Translations under genes and position numbers: made by a program
NCBI GenBank assembly: GCA_963839955.1
Contig: CAWIXB010000001.1
Span: 3,472,001-3,536,000 of the forward strand
Direction of reading: 5' to 3'
From: CAWIXB01 sp963839955
GTDB taxonomy: Bacteria > Actinomycetota > Actinomycetes > JACCUZ01
Length of the DNA stretch: 64,000 nt
In this document: positions 50,665 to 58,753 of the stretch, in pieces
How positions within the stretch are numbered: the stretch's first letter is position 1
Layout: every line of letters starts with the position of its first letter
Notes under the pieces: generated by a model
Seen by the model: only the letters and a program-made list of their open reading frames with translations
What the model was told of the DNA's origin: nothing
The model's database searches: none

Positions 50665-51369
50665 ATGACGACTGTTATCGCGTTTGACGTCAACGAGACG
50701 TTGCTGGATCTCAAGGCACTTGATGCCGGCTTCGACGAACTACTAGGTTCATCGGCACTTCGCCCTCAATGGTTCGCCCAGATGCTCCAGCTCTCCTTCG
50801 TCGGTGGATTGACCGGGGAGTATGTCGACTTCACCTCTGCGCAGCACGCAGCGCTGTTCATGATCGCCGAACGGCAGGGGCAGCCCATCACCGGTGATGA
50901 CGCGAAGGCGATGGTGGACCGGATGAATGCGCTGCCTGCGCACCCGGAGGTCGCCGGTGCTCTGCGGGTGCTTCGGGGAACCTCGCTGAAGGTCGTTGCA
51001 CTGACGAACTCCGTGGCGACGGTTGCCGAAGCGCAATTGACCAACGCCGGGTTACGTGAGTTCTTTCACGCTGTCATCTCAGCCGACAGGGTCAAGCGGC
51101 TCAAACCGGCACCGGAGCCTTACGCGGCAGTCGCACAGCAATTCGGCGTCCACACCTCGGAGGTACGGCTGGTCGCCGCGCACTCCTGGGACGTTTCCGG
51201 TGCGCTCTCAGCTGGTTGCACGGCTGCGTTCGTCGCACGCCCTGGGATGGTGTTGAGTCCCCTCGGTCGCCAACCTGACATCGTCGGTGCAGACATTGCC
51301 ACCGTGGTAGACCAGATCGTGACGCGCGACGCGAACCAGAGTCCATCAGCAAGCGGCTGGAGCACGTGA
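50665..51369 (+). CDS. L-2-haloacid dehalogenase-like HAD hydrolase
   Basis: The 234-residue protein is a type II haloacid dehalogenase-like HAD enzyme. AFDVNETLLDL holds the nucleophile Asp, VVALTNSVATV the motif II Ser/Asn, VKRLKPAPEPY the motif III Lys, and AAHSWDVSGAL the distal acidic block. It removes a halide from 2-halo acids or hydrolyses a phosphate ester. Substrate and operon context are not evident; it stands alone between divergent genes. Confidence 0.88.
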   Translation: MTTVIAFDVNETLLDLKALDAGFDELLGSSALRPQWFAQMLQLSFVGGLTGEYVDFTSAQHAALFMIAERQGQPITGDDAKAMVDRMNALPAHPEVAGALRVLRGTSLKVVALTNSVATVAEAQLTNAGLREFFHAVISADRVKRLKPAPEPYAAVAQQFGVHTSEVRLVAAHSWDVSGALSAGCTAAFVARPGMVLSPLGRQPDIVGADIATVVDQIVTRDANQSPSASGWST

Positions 51370-51453
51370 CCCTGACACAAGAGACGATAACGACACAGAC
51401 GTCTCGAGGCCCATGGTCAAGGGCGAAGCAAGTTGGCTCGACGGGTGTAGTGC

Positions 51454-51582
51454 CTACTCGCGCACGGCGCCGTGTGTCGCTGCGACGACCTGGGGCAACC
51501 TCGCCAGCTCCTCGCAGACCGCGGTGATTGCAGCCTGACTGGTCCCAGGCATCCACCTGCAGAGCACCACGTGACCGAACAA
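51454..51582 (-). pseudogene. Remnant of a Dabb-family (stress-responsive barrel) protein
   Basis: From a TTG start with AGGAGG upstream, the 42-residue reading begins FGHVVLCRWMPGTSQ, like the first strand and loop of Dabb proteins, and continues ITAVCEELARLPQVVAATHG before a stop. The second half of the barrel is missing, so this is a truncated copy. Confidence 0.5.
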
Positions 51583-52063
51583 CGTCGTCTTCCTCCTCCA
51601 AACACAGGGGGGAGTCGTGCAGCACAGGACGCCGATGGCCGTGCGGTCGATCTGCGGGATCACGAAAGGGCCGTGAGCCCCGAGCTGATTACCCTCCGCC
51701 CAGCCGACAACAGGGGTCGAGCTGTCGATGCGACGGCTTTCGCGGACGCCTCATCACATCACGGCGGACGTTGGTGACGCTGCCTCGAGACGACCGGAAC
51801 CAGAACCCAACGAACCAAGGTGCTGAACGCTGCCATGGCGGGCGGCACGACAGGCAAGACGTGCTCGTCGACGGCCATAGGGACGAAGCGGGGCCTGGTC
51901 TGATGGATCCGCATTAGCTGGTACCGGTTTGTCCAGAACGATTCATGCGGCCGAACAATCGAGGCTGCGCGCACATTTGTTGTCCGGGTGGTGATACCCC
52001 TTCGGTCCACGTGCCAGCCGTCCGCCGCGGCAAGAATCTGATGTGACGAGCATCCAAGCCGAG
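51583..52063. other. Non-coding or unrecognised stretch
   Basis: Between the Dabb-like remnant and the diguanylate cyclase gene, no reading frame resembles a known protein and none has a convincing ribosome-binding site. Several frames stay open, as expected at high GC. I see no RNA gene, repeat or strong hairpin here. Confidence 0.4.
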
Positions 52064-53056
52064 CTACGAAGCGGAGTAGCGGATAGTTCCCTTTTCCGAC
52101 TGCTTTACCTCGTACATGGTCCGATCAGCATGGGCGACCATCAATTCGACAGACCCGGGGGACGAAGTAAAGGTCACAACCCCGATGCTGTAGCCGACAT
52201 CCCAGCCGCCTGCAGCAGCTGCCTCGACGAGGCGACGGTGGACCCGGTCCAGTGCAACCCGCGCCTCAGAGGGGTCGGTCTTCGGGAGGAGCAGCATGAA
52301 CTCGTCGCCGCCGATCCGTGCCACCGCGTCGATCTCGCGCAAAGCGAGGGACAGAATGCGGGCCGTCCCAACAAGAACTGCGTCCCCCGCGGCGTGCCCA
52401 GACATGTCGTTGACCGCCTTGAAGCGGTCAATGTCAATGCAGGCGAGCGTCACCGGCCCGTCGGTGCGAGCCATGCTCCGAAGCTCTCGTTCGGCGGAGT
52501 CGTAGAACGCCCGAGAGTTCTGGAGGCCGGTCAGGTGATCCTGTCTGGCCAACTGCCGCTCGTGTCGGTCGCTGCGAAGGAGTGCGTCGACCAGGGTGAC
52601 GACGAGGACGATGACAACGAGGCGCACAGTCGCGTTCCACAGCGGCACGGCTGCGGAGGAATACGGCATGCGCCGGTTGGCGACATCGGCGAGCAAGCCT
52701 GTGGCGGCCGCGGTGGTGGCAACGAGTAGACCCAGCTTGCGGCCCTGGGTCGCGGCAATCAGGGCGGGGATCAGATAGAAGATCGACAGCGAAATGCCCT
52801 GACCTGACAAGTAGTCCGCGAATCCAACGGTGGCCACCATGAGGAGGGACCCACAGAGGATCACCGCCAGGCGAACGTCGGCCAGACGGACCAGCAAGCT
52901 GATCGCGCGCGCCGGTGGTGACGGCGGCGCGATAGTTGACGGGGAATGCGCCGGCGACCAGTGCAACGGCGGGACCGCGGGACAGGGCATCGAGACGCCG
53001 CGGTTCAGCTGGCGCTCTCGAGCCTCCGCGGTGGTCACGGACATCCTTCGGCCCAT
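52064..53056 (-). CDS. GGDEF diguanylate cyclase with membrane sensor region
   Basis: The 330-residue protein has hydrophobic helices over residues 50-160 and a GGDEF domain at about 165-330. The active-site loop ARIGGDEFMLLLP is intact, with the inhibitory RxxD (REID) five residues before it. TLACIDIDRFKAVNDMSGHAAGD is the metal- and GTP-binding block. It makes cyclic-di-GMP in response to a membrane or small-molecule signal. A second, broken GGDEF lies at 2.8-3.2 kb. Confidence 0.9.
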   Translation of the reverse strand: MGRRMSVTTAEARERQLNRGVSMPCPAVPPLHWSPAHSPSTIAPPSPPARAISLLVRLADVRLAVILCGSLLMVATVGFADYLSGQGISLSIFYLIPALIAATQGRKLGLLVATTAAATGLLADVANRRMPYSSAAVPLWNATVRLVVIVLVVTLVDALLRSDRHERQLARQDHLTGLQNSRAFYDSAERELRSMARTDGPVTLACIDIDRFKAVNDMSGHAAGDAVLVGTARILSLALREIDAVARIGGDEFMLLLPKTDPSEARVALDRVHRRLVEAAAAGGWDVGYSIGVVTFTSSPGSVELMVAHADRTMYEVKQSEKGTIRYSAS

Positions 53057-53135
53057 ACGGGCCTTGCCTTGATCGGCCGTGCGGCTCGACCGACGGGAGG
53101 CGAGGCCGGGTAGGCGTCCTCCGGCTGGCAGGATG

Positions 53136-53153
53136 CGTTAGTCGTCGCTAACG
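53136..53153. promoter_or_regulatory. Candidate ArsR-type operator
   Basis: CGTTAG (53136-53141) and CTAACG (53148-53153) are a perfect 6-bp inverted repeat around a 6-nt spacer, only 8 nt before the ArsR-family GTG at 53162. Such a site would block RNA polymerase, and autoregulation is likely. The closeness to the start suggests a leaderless or very short-leader message. Confidence 0.55.
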
Positions 53154-53161
53154 TATCCGCC

Positions 53162-53467
53162 GTGCCCGATGCCCTGTCAGCCGCTGCCGAGTCGAACCGG
53201 CGACGGATTCTGCAGCTTCTGGCATCTCGCCCAATGACGGTCAGTGAGATCGCCGGTGAATTCACAGTGACCCGCTCGGCGATCTCCCAGCATCTCGCAG
53301 TGCTGAACGAGGCAGGGCTCGTCACAGCGGAAAGGGTCGGTCGCCAACGCATCTACCGGGTGGTGCCCGAGGGCCTGCGAAAGCTGCAGGCCGAGATCGA
53401 CCTGTTCTGGACCGACGAGCTGGACCTGCTCGTCGCCGACGCCCACACCATGAGGAGAAGCCGATGA
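53162..53467 (+). CDS. ArsR-family winged-helix repressor
   Basis: The 101-residue protein has the ArsR winged helix: AAESNRRRILQLLASRPMTV, SEIAGEFTVTRSAISQHLAVL and ERVGRQRIYRVVPEGLRKLQ. No metal-binding Cys pair is present, so it is of the ArsR type paired with SRPBCC proteins rather than a metal sensor. The stop overlaps the next start (ATGA). Confidence 0.88.
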   Translation: MPDALSAAAESNRRRILQLLASRPMTVSEIAGEFTVTRSAISQHLAVLNEAGLVTAERVGRQRIYRVVPEGLRKLQAEIDLFWTDELDLLVADAHTMRRSR

Positions 53468-53745
53468 ACTACACCAAGACCGCCGTCCTGCCAGTCACGC
53501 CTGACGAGGCGTTCGCCCTCATCACCCAGCCCGAGCGACTCCGCCGCTGGCGGACGACGTACACCTGGGCTCGGTCCGACGAAGGCACCCGGATGACCCT
53601 GCGCAACCGCGGCGAGCCCAGCGGCTTTGCGCGCGTAGCGGCCCCAGTCATGGACCGTGCCATGCGGCGGGCGACGAACAAGAACCTCGCGCGCCTGAAG
53701 GCCATCCTGGAGGGCGCCGGCGGGTCGGTCACAGATGGACGGTGA
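53464..53745 (+). CDS. SRPBCC-like protein, apparently a fusion with an internal deletion
   Basis: The 93-residue protein begins KTAVLPVTPDEAFALITQPERLRRW, the usual N-terminus of an AHSA1-type SRPBCC protein found with ArsR regulators. It then jumps to TYTWARSDEGTRMTLRNRGEPSGFARVAAPVMD, the C-terminal half of a different SRPBCC (polyketide-cyclase-like) subgroup. Relatives are about 150 residues. The frame is kept, so a short protein is made, but half the barrel is missing. Confidence 0.6.
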   Translation: MNYTKTAVLPVTPDEAFALITQPERLRRWRTTYTWARSDEGTRMTLRNRGEPSGFARVAAPVMDRAMRRATNKNLARLKAILEGAGGSVTDGR

Positions 53746-53777
53746 GCTGCAGCACCCCCGACGGTGGCAAGGGCGGA

Positions 53778-54137
53778 TCAGCCTTTCAGGTCGATCCAGG
53801 CAGCAACCAGCCCACGAAGCGCGGCTGACTTGGCCGCGAGGTCGGTCTCGTCCAGGAATCGAGCAACCCGGGACGTGGAGCCCTCGCCCTCCAATAACCC
53901 CGTCGGATCAGGGAGCGTGGCTCCGGTGTGGAACATGAGGGACACATGCTGGGCGGACTTCGGGTAGAAGGACGCCAGGTTCCCCTTGTAGATGAAGGTC
54001 GGTGCCTTCCACTTGATGCTCTCGGTCATGCGCGGGTCGGCGTCAAGGATGACGCGGCGTACTGCCTGCACGAGCTCCTTCTGCGGGTTGTCGTAGGTCT
54101 CGAACCACGCCTCGACACCCGGATCGCGGTTGTCCAT
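53778..54137 (-). CDS. DUF1801 (YdhG-like) protein
   Basis: The 119-residue protein shows the DUF1801 pattern: NPQKELVQAVRRVILDADPRM, TESIKWKAPTFIYKGNLASFYP and VSLMFHTGATLPDPTG. It is a small alpha/beta fold of unknown function, common next to stress and regulatory genes. It stands alone, convergent with the SRPBCC gene. Confidence 0.88.
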   Translation of the reverse strand: MDNRDPGVEAWFETYDNPQKELVQAVRRVILDADPRMTESIKWKAPTFIYKGNLASFYPKSAQHVSLMFHTGATLPDPTGLLEGEGSTSRVARFLDETDLAAKSAALRGLVAAWIDLKG

Positions 54138-54234
54138 GCGCGCATTGTGGACGGCGGGCGCGGTTCACGCCAACTGGCGCCTACGTGTCCTCCGCGTCGA
54201 CCAGCCCGGCCTAGGATCTGCCTTCGCGAACCAC

Positions 54235-54711
54235 TCAGATTCGGGCGTCACGCACGACCACGACGGGACATGGCGCGTGGTGGATGAGATGAGCGGCGAC
54301 TGAACCCAGATGGCCCTCCCTCACGGCACCGTGGCCGCTCGGGCCAACTACGAGCAAGTCTGCCGGACCGGCCAAGTCTGACAACACCGGCCCGGGCGAG
54401 CCGGCGGTCGCCCACGTCCGGACCGTGACAGGTGAGGCATCGATCCCCGCTTGGCGCACGCAGCGGCGAGCCAGGGCGCGGGCATCGGCGGACAGCACCG
54501 CGCGCATCTCGTCGGATTCGAGGATGCCAACGCGCGCACCCTGCCCGGCGGCGGCTCCCATGCTCAGAGGAGAGGTCAAGCCGACATCCGGCTCCCAGGC
54601 CGTTATGACGTCGACCGAACCGCCGGTTTTCGCGGCGTGCGCAACCGCCCAGCGCAGCGCGACAACGGAGCGCAGACTCCCGTCGGCCCCGACGAGGATG
54701 CGTCCGGTCAT
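54235..54711 (-). CDS. Universal stress protein (UspA family)
   Basis: The 158-residue protein is a single UspA domain: RILVGADGSLRSVVALRWAVAHA at the start and the ATP-binding VVGPSGHGAVREGHLGSVAAHLI near the end, with the G-x-x-G-x-G and G-S spacing of ATP-binding Usps. Its ATG overlaps the stop of the membrane-protein reading (ATGA). No clear DosR-like box was found upstream, so membership in the DevR regulon is open. Confidence 0.92.
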   Translation of the reverse strand: MTGRILVGADGSLRSVVALRWAVAHAAKTGGSVDVITAWEPDVGLTSPLSMGAAAGQGARVGILESDEMRAVLSADARALARRCVRQAGIDASPVTVRTWATAGSPGPVLSDLAGPADLLVVGPSGHGAVREGHLGSVAAHLIHHAPCPVVVVRDARI

Positions 54712-55084
54712 CGCGGACCTCGGGTCTCCACCCGATGTCGCAGGGTCGAGTTGAGGTGCAAACTGATGCCATCGCCGCAGTCGTAGAGGCCAGACCGTAA
54801 CGCGAACGTCGATTGCCCGGCGCCCAGAGCATTCCCGCGACGGACGCCGATCCGAACAGCGTCGGCCAAGCGTCGGATCCCGCGAAAAGTCACCGCCGCC
54901 CCACCGAACGCCATCCCGACGACGACGACCACATCGAGAAGCCCCACGGCTGCGAAGAACAACCACGCCATGGCGTCCGGCCACCCAGCAGCCCATTGTC
55001 GATAATGTCCAGGGCGTCGGCCAGCCTGGCGGTTTGAGTCGCAACATCCGCCGAGCGGTCGGCAATCGGCGGCGATGCGGTCAT
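54708..55084 (-). pseudogene. Membrane protein upstream of the stress protein, frameshifted
   Basis: From an ATG at 55084 the reading TASPPIADRSADVATQTARL and LADALDIIDNGLLGG looks protein-like. Near 54985 the frame shifts and continues AMAWLFFAAVGLLDVVVVVGMAFGGAAVTF, a single transmembrane segment, then ends at the TGA overlapping the Usp ATG. An ATG at 54971 could begin a shorter intact product of about 87 residues. A one-base change or sequence error is the simplest explanation. Confidence 0.5.
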
Positions 55085-55122
55085 GCGTCCAGCCTGCCCA
55101 GCCCAGCCTTCGACCCAATAGC

Positions 55123-55137
55123 GACCGCTTTGCGGTC
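55123..55137. promoter_or_regulatory. Palindrome upstream of the stress-protein operon
   Basis: GACCGC and GCGGTC flank TTT in a 15-nt inverted repeat, 39 nt upstream of the start at 55084. It does not match the DosR consensus. It may be an operator for this operon or for the STAS gene transcribed away from it. Confidence 0.35.
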
Positions 55138-55320
55138 TCATGACGGCTGCGGCTACACACCCATTTCCGGAACCCGGCGCACCGCTGCGCCAGGGACCGC
55201 GCCCGGATGGTCGAGGTCATCAGACCGCAAAGGAACCGGCCGACCCAGCGCAATCATGCTCATGCACGCTCGCTGAACAGGTGGCGGTGGCCGCCCGGCA
55301 ACGGAGACGGAGGACCCACG

Positions 55321-55665
55321 ATGTCGCAGATGAGGGTGACCAGCACCGGCGGGACGATCACGACACTGGCTCTCGACGACGACTCACTCCGGCGAACCCT
55401 TGTTCCGGAGCTGACCGAGCGCCTACGCGACCTACTGAGTGGCGGGCGCACCGTTGTTGTCGACGTGACCGGGCTGCATGGGCTTTCGGCCGGCGTGGTC
55501 AGCGCGTTGCTCGGCGCCTGTCGCGAAGCGGCACCTCACGGGTCACGAATCGTGCTCCGCGCCGGCGACGCACGCAGCCAGGCGCTGCTGCGGCGAATTG
55601 CCCTGGACCGTGTGTTCACCGTGTTCCGCGATGGTGATCCACCATCGATGTGGCGGCACCCATGA
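55321..55665 (+). CDS. STAS-domain (anti-sigma-factor-antagonist-like) protein
   Basis: The 114-residue protein has a STAS fold: TITTLALDDDSLRRTLVPEL, then GRTVVVDVTGLHGLSAGVVSALL (where a phosphorylatable Ser/Thr usually sits before the helix) and IALDRVFTVF. It overlaps the following gene (ATGA), whose C-terminal part resembles a SpoIIE phosphatase, so the two could form a partner-switching pair. Confidence 0.8.
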   Translation: MSQMRVTSTGGTITTLALDDDSLRRTLVPELTERLRDLLSGGRTVVVDVTGLHGLSAGVVSALLGACREAAPHGSRIVLRAGDARSQALLRRIALDRVFTVFRDGDPPSMWRHP

Positions 55666-56156
55666 GCGCGGTCGCCTTCGCCTGGCCCGAGGCCGATACG
55701 GCCCTTGCTCACTGGCAGTGGGACGCACGAGGACGACAGCCCGGCGCGACCCGCGTGCTGCGAGTCGGAGCAGAGGTCAGCATGCGCGTCGCAGATCAAA
55801 TGGTCGGTCAAGAGCGTGGCGAACAGAGGTTGCGCAGCTTGCTGACCGCACGGCTACAGCCCGACGGCAGCGCAAGTGTGACTACGTGGTGTGCCCCGCC
55901 CGCGCTCCTGCTGAGCGACCGAGACGTCAAGTTGCTGCCGGCCGACGGGCACTCCACAGCGCGTGCAGTCCTGAAAGACGGCGATCTGCTCGTCCTGCGA
56001 TCGGCTGCTGTCCTTGACGCGGAGCCGTGCGCACTGGTGGAACTGCTGAAAGCCGGCCCGGGGGTTGCCCGGAAATTGTCGCTGGCCGAGTTGGTCCGCA
56101 ACATGCTCACCGGGTGCTTCGCGGGCGCGGCCGCCGTCGCGCGCTACAGCAGCTGA
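55662..56156 (+). CDS. Protein with weak SpoIIE/PP2C-like C-terminal segment
   Basis: The 164-residue protein has DGSASVTTWCAPPALLLSDRD and DGDLLVLRSAAVLDAE, reminiscent of the last third of a SpoIIE-type PP2C phosphatase (PP-A-LL and GDLLVLYTDG). The metal-binding Asp residues of the true family are not visible: LRSAAV stands where YTDGV is expected. It may be an inactive or shortened relative. Coupling to the STAS gene is the main functional clue. Confidence 0.6.
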   Translation: MSAVAFAWPEADTALAHWQWDARGRQPGATRVLRVGAEVSMRVADQMVGQERGEQRLRSLLTARLQPDGSASVTTWCAPPALLLSDRDVKLLPADGHSTARAVLKDGDLLVLRSAAVLDAEPCALVELLKAGPGVARKLSLAELVRNMLTGCFAGAAAVARYSS

Positions 56157-56235
56157 ACACCCCCCATGACGCCAACGCGCCTCGCAATGAGGAGTCGATC
56201 CTTCGAACTGCCACTGACCCGACCGGAGGCCGACC

Positions 56236-56416
56236 CGATGCGCGAGCTGGTCGACGGCTACCCTCGCGGCCAGCGGGAAGCACCGGCTCCGGATGCCGGT
56301 CCGGCTACCCGGCAGGGCGGGCCGGGCATACCGGGCCGGCGCGAGCCTGGTCGGTGGCCGGCGCGGCCCGCGGCCGGCGGACGTGGGAGGAGTTCCTCGC
56401 AGAGGCCACCGCCTGA
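56236..56416 (+). pseudogene. C-terminal remnant of an NmrA-like SDR oxidoreductase
   Basis: The readings MRELVDGYPRG and, after a frame change near 56275, KHRLRMPVRLPGRAGRAYRA with GRRTWEEFLAEATA match the tail of NmrA-type NAD(P)H-binding proteins, whose relatives end in a TFEDFLAE-like motif. The rest of the gene is missing. The whole 56157-56630 stretch has no intact gene. Confidence 0.45.
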
Positions 56417-56630
56417 CCGGGCGTCCAAGGTATCCGTGGAGATCGCGAGTTTGAGTGCACTTACCGAGAGGCGACTGACTGCCTTCGTCGTGGCGCTGCG
56501 GCGCTAGCCGCGGTGTTGCAAAGGCACGGCCGCCGTCGCGCGCCGTCGCGCGCCGTGACCGCCGGGCAGCGGCGGGGGGAGGGGACCCGCCGCTGCCCGC
56601 TTCGCCGAACAACAGGCGGGCGCGTCGAGG

Positions 56631-57278
56631 TCAGGGGGATGGGCTGGTGCTCGCCTTGAGTGGGCGACTGGTGCCGGCAGCCAACAACGAGGAGTAGTCG
56701 GAGGCGACCAGCGGTTCCGTGGTCTGCTCGCCTCCAGGTAATGGTGCCCCGATCGGTTGGCCGTTGCGAATCAGCTGGACACGGTTCACACCCTGCACCG
56801 ACACAGCGGTGAGCACCACCTGCCCCGTCGCCAACGGAAGGCGGTCTGCCGACACCCCGTTCTCCGGAACGTCCAAGGACACATGAGCCGTGCCTTCGGC
56901 AAGTTTGACCAGCCGCACTCGGACGTCCGGGCCGAGAGCGGTGCTCAGGCCGCTGGCGCGTTGTGTGTTGGTTGGTCCGGCGGCCAACGCGAGTAGCGCC
57001 GCGTCGGCGACTTTCTGGGGGCTGTCCACGGGCACCTGCAGCGCCTTAGGGACGAGGTGCCCGTCGGGGTCGACGAGGAAGATTTGCGGAACGGTGACTT
57101 CTTTCCCCTCAGGTGGAGGCGTAGGCGAGGCGACCGCGGGGCTCCGTAGCAGGCGATACGGGACGTCGTCGTCGGGCACGGCCCGCGTCGACCCGTTCTC
57201 CGGGACGCCACAGGAGGCGATCAGCAAGAACGCCCCCAAGGCCACCATCTGTTGGACGAGACGTCTGGACTTGCTCAT
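56631..57278 (-). CDS. GerMN-domain lipoprotein (short LpqB-like)
   Basis: The 215-residue protein has a lipoprotein signal with lipobox LLIASC (C23) and a single GerMN domain (QIFLVDPDGHLVPKALQVP, then VRLVKLAEGTAHVSLDVPENG and VNRVQLIRNGQPIG). LpqB, the partner of MtrAB, has a GerMN domain and a further propeller; only the GerMN part is present here. ATGA overlap with the upstream kinase gene indicates a three-gene operon. Confidence 0.87.
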   Translation of the reverse strand: MSKSRRLVQQMVALGAFLLIASCGVPENGSTRAVPDDDVPYRLLRSPAVASPTPPPEGKEVTVPQIFLVDPDGHLVPKALQVPVDSPQKVADAALLALAAGPTNTQRASGLSTALGPDVRVRLVKLAEGTAHVSLDVPENGVSADRLPLATGQVVLTAVSVQGVNRVQLIRNGQPIGAPLPGGEQTTEPLVASDYSSLLAAGTSRPLKASTSPSP

Positions 57279-58753
57279 GACGGAACCACCGGCGTGGTTG
57301 CAGGCGGATCCTCCGCGGCAGCGTTGCGTCGAGTGTCGAGACCATGGGAGACGGGCAGTTGCATCACGAAACGCGTTCCACCGCCCGGCCGCGGGGCGCA
57401 CCACACTGCCCCGCCGTGTGCTCGCACGGTTTCCGCCACGATGCTGAGCCCGAGCCCGGTGCCTGGGAGGGAGCCACGGGACCCGCCCCGCACGAACCGG
57501 TCGAATATTCTCAGTCGGTCGTCCTCTGCGACACCAGGCCCCGCGTCCTCAACGGTCACTACGACGGCGTACTCGCCACCTTCGAGGGCCACGCCTGTCA
57601 CTCCTTCGCCGTGCCGCTGTGCGTTCTCGAGCAGGTTCACCAGTGCCCGGTGCATCGCGGACTTGTCCACGCGGATCTTCATCGTCCCTCCATCGGTGAC
57701 AGCGAGCCGGACCCGTTCCGCGGGCACCCCGGTCGCGTCCGTCGCATGGCGGACGAGGTCCCGCGCGTCGACGTCAGCCAGCACCAAGGCCGCTGTGCCT
57801 GCTTCGAGGCGGCCGAGGTCGAGCAGGTCCTCGACGGCGCGCTGGAACCGAGTTAGGTCCCGACTGATGAGCGCGAGCGCCTGTTGGGCCCGGTCGGGAA
57901 GTTCCTGGCGGCGCCGGTCGAGAACCTCGACGCTGGTCACCAGTGCGGTCAGCGGCGAGCGCAGCTCGTGGCTGACGTCGGCGGCGAAGCGGGCGTCGCG
58001 CTCGATGCGATCGTGCAGTGCGTCCACCATTGAGTTGAACGAGGCCACGATCGTGGCAAGGTCCGGGTCGTCGGTGTTGGCTAGCCGGATATCCAACGAC
58101 CCCGAGGCGATCCGTGCCGCTGTCACGGCGACCTCGTCCAAGGGCGCCACCACTCGCGCCGCCGCCCTCCAGCCGAGGCCAGCCGCCGCGAGCGCCGTCA
58201 GTCCCGCGACGACGGCCAGGACGACGCGCAACGCGTCCAAGGTGTCCGACAACTCGCGAGTGCTGACCCGCTCGTAGAACTGCGCGCCGACGGCCGGCAG
58301 CGGGACTTCGACCATGACCGCGGGGCCGTCCGGGCCGTGCTGCCACGTCAGCGATGCTGAACCGTCAGCCGCCGCTTCCCGTAGCTGCATCGGCACTGCG
58401 TCCTCACCCACGTCGAGTGACGACGAGAACCACTGATCCCCTCTCCGCACGACGATCACCGCATCGGCGGGCGGGGAAACCGCCCCGAGGACGTCGCTGA
58501 CCTTCGCTCCGGACGTGAGCAATCCGTCCCTCACGAACGATGCGTCCGTGTAGGCCTGGCGGAGCGCGGTGCGCTCGCGTTGGTCGACCAGGTAGTGCCG
58601 GGCGGCCAGGAAGGTGCCCAGGGCCATGGTCGCCGAGAGGAGAAGACCACCAACAGCGAACGCGGCAGTGATGGTGGTCCGCAACCCCAGCCGTCGTGTG
58701 CGGCCGTCGCCATGGCGTCCGGACGCGAATCGCCTCCCCCGGCCGTAGGTCAC
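57275..58753 (-). CDS. Sensor histidine kinase (MtrB/CseC-like)
   Basis: The 492-residue kinase has transmembrane helices near residues 28-52 and 175-200 around a 120-residue sensor region, then a HAMP segment (RVVAPLDEVAVTAARIASGS), HisKA (RFAADVSHELRSPLTALVTS) and HATPase_c (NLLENAQRHGEGVTG, VEDAGPGVAEDDR, GTGLGLSIVAETV). The GTG start overlaps the regulator's stop. It is the middle gene of regulator, kinase, lipoprotein, the order found in mtrA-mtrB-lpqB and cse operons. Confidence 0.92.
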   Translation of the reverse strand: MTYGRGRRFASGRHGDGRTRRLGLRTTITAAFAVGGLLLSATMALGTFLAARHYLVDQRERTALRQAYTDASFVRDGLLTSGAKVSDVLGAVSPPADAVIVVRRGDQWFSSSLDVGEDAVPMQLREAAADGSASLTWQHGPDGPAVMVEVPLPAVGAQFYERVSTRELSDTLDALRVVLAVVAGLTALAAAGLGWRAAARVVAPLDEVAVTAARIASGSLDIRLANTDDPDLATIVASFNSMVDALHDRIERDARFAADVSHELRSPLTALVTSVEVLDRRRQELPDRAQQALALISRDLTRFQRAVEDLLDLGRLEAGTAALVLADVDARDLVRHATDATGVPAERVRLAVTDGGTMKIRVDKSAMHRALVNLLENAQRHGEGVTGVALEGGEYAVVVTVEDAGPGVAEDDRLRIFDRFVRGGSRGSLPGTGLGLSIVAETVRAHGGAVWCAPRPGGGTRFVMQLPVSHGLDTRRNAAAEDPPATTPVVPS

